Positions 63,641-64,000 of a stretch of 64,000 bases of DNA are shown piece after piece. Where the stretch lies: contig OX335643.1 in the NCBI GenBank assembly GCA_946894095.1, positions 7,675,036 to 7,739,035 of the forward strand, written 5' to 3'. The translations under genes were made by a program, and so were the position numbers. The DNA comes from Incurvaria masculella (taxonomy: Eukaryota; Arthropoda; Insecta; Lepidoptera; Incurvariidae). Each line of letters begins with the position of its first letter. The stretch's first letter is position 1. The notes beneath the pieces are model-generated. The model was not told the origin of the DNA. It worked only from the letters and a program-made list of their open reading frames with translations, and searched no databases.

Positions 63641-63671
63641 AGATGGAGCCCATGTGAGGCTCCGAAACGTC
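63637..63671 (+). ncRNA. Candidate hammerhead-ribozyme core of the Penelope-like element
   Basis: CTGAAGA, stem GGAGCC with loop CATGTGA and GGCTCC, then GAAAC and GTC. This resembles the hammerhead core (CUGANGA, stem II, GAAA) known from terminal repeats of Penelope-like elements; the fifth core base is A instead of the usual U. The ORF stop codon overlaps its first bases. The inverted copy has the same sequence at 61151-61185. Confidence 0.5.
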
Positions 63672-63766
63672 GAGCAGCACGTCCTGCTCCTCACACGCGC
63701 GGTAAGCCGTCAAACTAAATATTGTAGTTATGTCCCGCGTAAGTTTTAAAATATTTATATACAACA

Positions 63767-64000
63767 TTTGAAATATACATTAAAAAATGTTTTCCATGAA
63801 TCGTACCTAAATCAATTTAGCAGAATATTTCTACGATTGTTATCAAAAGTTCGTGAGTTGATTAGATATATCGGAAGCTAAACAAAAGTACATACCTACC
63901 TACCTATCTTGTAGATTTTTATTTTCATTTCAATTGGAAAGGCAAGAGCTTTAAACTATGTCCAGGCTAATAAAATAAGTCGATATAAAAGTAACAGTTG
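63767..64000. other. AT-rich end of window
   Basis: No coding or repeat feature recognised. The missing N-terminal exon(s) of the Toll-like gene and the C-terminal exons of DNAI7 would have to lie beyond this point. Confidence 0.4.

Larger units (their letters stand above)
61087..63766. mobile_element. Head-to-head pair of truncated Penelope-like elements in one target duplication
   Basis: TTTATATACAACA stands at 61087-61099 and again at 63754-63766. Between them lie a minus-strand copy (61100-about 62508) and a plus-strand copy (about 62509-63753), 5' ends facing. The outer ends are the inverted pair TTTGACGGCTTACCGCGCG and CGCGCGGTAAGCCGTCAAAC, so the unit is a large imperfect palindrome. 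One duplication around both copies shows they entered together. Confidence 0.85.

Overview
The window looks like nuclear DNA from an insect, most probably a moth or butterfly. Long AT-rich introns are packed with short mobile elements, and the coding exons are short, much more GC-rich and bounded by canonical GT/AG signals. Repeats typical of Lepidoptera recur: an element ending in ACCGGCCAAGTGCGAGTC, an AACCGACTTCAAAA element, RTE/CR1-like LINE tails and short TTAGG runs. The species cannot be named. No bacterial genes, rRNA genes, intact tRNA genes or CRISPR arrays were seen.

Three host genes can be rebuilt exon by exon with consistent reading phase. (1) A complete fatty acyl-CoA reductase lies on the minus strand, from its ATG at 25095 to its stop at 8331, in 13 exons encoding 512 residues. 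(2) An axonemal dynein-associated protein of the DNAI7/CASC1/CFAP94 family lies on the plus strand, with its ATG at 27822 and 15 recognised exons up to 50982. Its C-terminal part is not visible in the window. (3) A Toll-like receptor lies on the minus strand from 59977 to its stop at 52708, in 7 exons carrying leucine-rich repeats, a membrane segment and a TIR domain. Its N-terminal exon(s) lie outside or were not found. The three genes have unrelated roles (lipid reduction, cilia or sperm flagella, innate immunity) and nothing suggests an operon-like link.

Layout: 1-8330 is gene-free repeat territory downstream of the reductase. 8331-25095 is the reductase, including decayed tandem copies of two of its own exons. 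25096-27821 is the gap between the divergent reductase and DNAI7 genes, largely SINE and LINE debris. 27822-50982 is DNAI7, including an array of 243-bp in-frame copies of one coding segment. 50983-52707 is a quiet gap. 52708-59977 is the Toll-like receptor. 59978-64000 holds short inverted-repeat elements and a young Penelope-like unit.

The most unusual items are the following. The DNAI7 array holds nearly five 81-codon units. The reductase carries tandem dead exons. A pair of truncated Penelope-like elements stands head to head inside one 13-bp target duplication, and a miniature element near 33.3 kb shares the same outer ends. A set of SINEs shares one body but carries either a 5S-rRNA-like or a tRNA-like head. 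A hAT-type element has perfect ends and an 8-bp target duplication and contains a nested insertion.
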